Source of the DNA: Paramarasmius palmivorus
Taxonomy: Eukaryota; Basidiomycota; Agaricomycetes; Agaricales; Marasmiaceae
Direction of reading: 5' to 3'
NCBI GenBank assembly: GCA_037176845.1
Contig: JAYKXP010000359.1
Location: forward strand, 1-22,645
DNA: 22,645 nucleotides
Below are positions 20,306-22,645 of this stretch, in pieces (the stretch's first letter is position 1; the number at the start of each line of letters is the position of its first letter). The position numbers and the translations under genes are program-made. Under the pieces are notes generated by a model. It did not search any database. It saw only the letters and a list, made by a program, of their open reading frames with translations, and had not been told where the DNA came from.

Positions 20306-21323
20306 TCAAGCCAAGCTCGAGAGTATCTGGGTCAGCTCGAGGTCCCTAGTAGTGCAACATGATGTTTATTAAGCCTTGCTTCACCTACTAGAACGAAACA
20401 TTAGACTTACGTTTCCAAATACTCGAGACGTGTCGCATAAACGAGCTCGCTGATCCGCCTCTCCTTACTCGAGAGGAATTGCGCCACACCAAGGAAACAC
20501 TGAGAGTACAAGTATCGGAGTGTGTCCATTTCTCTCCACCCGAATCGCCGCATCTTCCCTGGGTAGTTGAATAGTGAGCCAATGCTATGTCGGCATCGAA
20601 AGCTCGACAACATCAATCATGGACGATTGCGCGGTCGCCATCCCGGAGGAATGAGTAGCAATAAGCGTCATTCTTTCATCATTCCCTAGAAAGCCCACAA
20701 TAAACTTACTTCATCACGAATCCTTATCAATCCAGAGAAGTTTTGACCAGACCTTTCCGCCCAAACGTTCAAATGCTGATTGATGGCCTTATTGTTTTCC
20801 AGGGCGGATCAATTGAATGTTTTCTCCGTCCCATTCGTGCCCAAGTCCCAATGCGTGTCGAACATGAAGGAGTAGCTTGAGCGAAACAGCGCGTTCGAAG
20901 ATCCTTGTGATGAACCAAGGCTCATCGTTGGCGTGGCGATATTCCAAGTGCATCGTTCCAACGGCAACTCCACTCTTCAGGAGCCGCAAAGGAGACACGA
21001 ATGTGTGCAGCGCGCGCACATCATCCACGAAGTGGAAGTTTGATTTGGCGTAGAGGGGAATACTGCTTAAAATCACCTTTCACACTGCGGCATGTGAGCT
21101 GGATTGCCGTCCTAGAAAGCGATGGTGATGACCTGGTATGAAATGTCAGAGCTGTCTGAAGTTGAAATGAGAGGGATGGACTGACAGAGTTATAGGCCAG
21201 GTATTTGACTCTTCTACAACAGGTATATGCTGTTTGTCCAGAGACAATCTGCTGGAGACTTTGAGAATGACAAGCTCGGCAGAGGACCACTGACGGTGTA
21301 ATAAGATGTTCATGATTGACCAA
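20306..21323 (-). pseudogene. Broken gene resembling F-box-family proteins
   Basis: Read right to left on the minus strand. A frame ending about 20789 contains VRALHTFVSPLRLLKSG, GTMHLEYRHANDEP and LLHVRHALGLGHEWDGEN. This is reminiscent of the C-terminal halves of expanded agaricomycete F-box proteins, though no F-box itself is visible. It then shifts frame: a different frame continues with LENNKAINQHLNVWAERSG up to a strong donor GTAAGT (20709-20704). Further on, TLRYLYSQCFLGVAQFLSS and ISELVYATRLEYLET precede an intron at 20346-20410 (GTAAGT...CTAG, 65 nt), and a short last exon ends with TGA at 20306-20308. The upstream frame to 21323 could be 5' coding sequence. The family assignment is tentative; the frame break is clear. 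Confidence 0.35.
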
Positions 21324-21763
21324 ATGAGGATGTGAGAAGCTTGTTGAGAGGTTGGGATGGGAGGCTAATGAGAGGATGTGAAACTATAAATGAAAGAGGA
21401 TATGTTCAACTCGCCGTTATTTGTAAACAAGGTTTCAGTCCATTCTCAATCGGCAGAGCAGGCACCGAAATATTTCATTTGAAACTTGCATGTTCAAAGA
21501 CTCGTATGGAAGAAGCGTAAATTTTTGGGGTGCCATCGAGTAGATTCTATACATCCATCACCGCGTCAAGATATGTAGGTACCTCCCCAGTCCGAGATGT
21601 GAAAGGTGTAGAGATTGATGTGTACATGAATACGTGACAGGAGATTAGCGCCATTCTGGAATTGACAATTATCATCTCAATCATACAGACAGGTTCAAAT
21701 AACTCTGGGTGTTCACAAGGATCCGCCATTCACATTCTCACAAAGCAATCCATAGGACTGTCT
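21324..21763. other. No recognisable gene
   Basis: Short unassigned frames only. It lies between the divergently oriented F-box-like remnant (minus) and protease remnant (plus), so it would have held both promoters. Confidence 0.4.
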
Positions 21764-21778
21764 GGGTATTATATACCC
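21764..21778 (+). promoter_or_regulatory. TATA-like palindrome
   Basis: GGGTATTATATACCC, a 6-bp inverted repeat around TAT, lies about 20-30 bp before an ATG at 21794 that opens a leader-like frame (MVLIPLFFIAQSRAQC). It may be the old core promoter of the protease gene. A similar CATATATATACCCGTG string occurs near the right end of the window (22620-22635). Confidence 0.25.
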
Positions 21779-21793
21779 GTTTTTCGCATTTTC

Positions 21794-22547
21794 ATGGTCC
21801 TCATCCCCCTTTTCTTTATCGCTCAAAGTCGAGCACAATGTATGATATCAAAGCTTGTAGCCTGCCATTCCCCAAAGTTCCCCGCCTCCCCCGCCTCCCA
21901 CTCAGCTGGCTCTAACCTCATGTCCAAGAAATTATGGTTCATCCCGAAGGTATCCACGCTAAATCATTCTTTGTTCAATCACATATGCTCATGTGCTGCG
22001 ACTCAGGACAAACCTTGTGGTTGAAGTATTACTTCATGGAGGTAACCAATAATCAACAGACCGCCTTCACCAACACATCGAACTTGAGAAACAATACGCC
22101 AACGTTAATATTGACAAGACCAGTGATATCGATTCTTCAACTTAGGATCAGCTTTGTGCCTGGCAACGCTCTGGAGCGCTATTGGAATCGACGCGGAATC
22201 TTTTACAAAGAGAGAAGACTAGGAAGATCCCACTGGCAAAAGACGAAAAAGTTTTTATACCACCACGATGAATTTGGGTGGTCTTGCGGATGCCAAACCG
22301 CCCGTCGGTGGAAGATGCGTCTACTATCCTTCACGAGTGGACATGCTCTGGGAATGATGCATGAACATCAAAGCCCTGCTCAGGGAGCGCATTCCAGCTG
22401 AATGCACTGGAGGTGTTCCAGTATTACAGGCCTCTGCTAATTAGACGACAAGCTGTAAGAGTCAGGTCATTCGAACACGTACGATCTGGCAGTTATCTCA
22501 AACTACAGTCAACTCGACTTGAAGTCCTATTATGATGTACGATTTCA
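21794..22547 (+). pseudogene. Astacin-like metzincin protease, frameshifted
   Basis: Landmarks of a secreted zinc endopeptidase appear in the right order but in different frames: possible leader at 21794; TLWLKYYFM (about 22015); KQYANVNI (about 22090); RISFVPGN (22145-22168); WSAIGID (22172-22192); TTMNLG (about 22263-22280); STILHE (22320-22337); GHALGMMHEHQSP (22342-22377); FQYYR (about 22420); and SIMMYDF, the Met-turn (about 22525-22546). The catalytic consensus HExxHxxGxxH is split by loss of two bases after the CACGAG at 22332-22337. A TAG stop interrupts at 22220-22222, and an extra T disrupts the Met-turn near 22527. I count at least five frame changes, so it cannot make an active enzyme unless the sequence is error-rich. 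The C-terminal part runs on towards the window edge. Confidence 0.65.
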
Positions 22548-22645
22548 TTTCTTTATGAATGGCGCCTTTCGTTCATGTCCTGTTTCAGGTACATCAGGCT
22601 GGTTCGCTCAATGATGAGCATATATATACCCGTGAATCGCACGTG

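Noticed and set aside
20685..20709. 24-nt intron (GTAAGT...CTAG, minus strand) in the F-box-like gene
   Set aside because: Shorter than any accepted spliceosomal intron of fungi. The donor may be real but the acceptor remains unknown.

Overview
The window looks like an intron-rich, AT/GC-balanced nuclear segment of an agaricomycete (Basidiomycota) genome. The reasons are a duplicated seven-helix membrane protein of a type I know only from agaricomycetes, split by many introns of about 46-59 nt with fungal splice signals, plus TTAGGG-type telomere-like motifs and remnants of fungal FAD-linked oxidase and metzincin genes. Most of the window is repeats and decayed coding sequence. I find one reasonably intact protein gene and one structurally complete tRNA gene.

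Layout. 1-2200: repeat debris with an eroded tRNA-Gly-like copy at 610-680. 2211-7055: a duplicated block. It holds an N-terminal fragment of an FAD-linked (BBE-type) oxidase (2211-2338), a damaged seven-helix gene (2741-4152), a C-terminal fragment of the oxidase (4655-5267) and a better preserved seven-helix gene (5467-6832). The simplest history is a tandem duplication of an [FAD oxidase - seven-helix protein] unit followed by deletions in both oxidase copies. Insertion of one seven-helix unit into a single oxidase gene is the alternative. Both seven-helix copies carry the same apparent GC-AG intron.

7690-11480: Pol III-type repeat territory. An intron-bearing tRNA-Gly(UCC) lies at 7839-7931. 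Four eroded relatives (610, 8330, 8714, 10652) keep A and B boxes and most of the acceptor stem but have a rearranged anticodon arm. A second, unrelated tRNA-like family lies on the minus strand (9151, 11021, 11450), and an imperfect direct repeat of about 150-160 bp lies at 9380-9752. 11480-14640: no recognisable gene, one GA-rich tract.

14640-15255: a fold-back element of about 600 bp with nested inverted repeats, GC-rich hairpins and telomere-like motifs in opposite orientation at its two ends. 15255-19784: no recognisable gene, only one intron-like signal. 19785-19985: an almost pure poly-G tract of about 200 nt, which is suspicious as a sequencing or assembly artefact. 20306-21323 (minus): broken coding sequence resembling agaricomycete F-box-family proteins. 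21794 to the right edge: a heavily frameshifted astacin-like metzincin protease gene.

I see no operon-like or defence-like system. The parts most worth a second look are the tRNA-Gly-derived family, the duplicated oxidase/seven-helix block with its conserved GC-AG intron, and the telomere-motif fold-back element.
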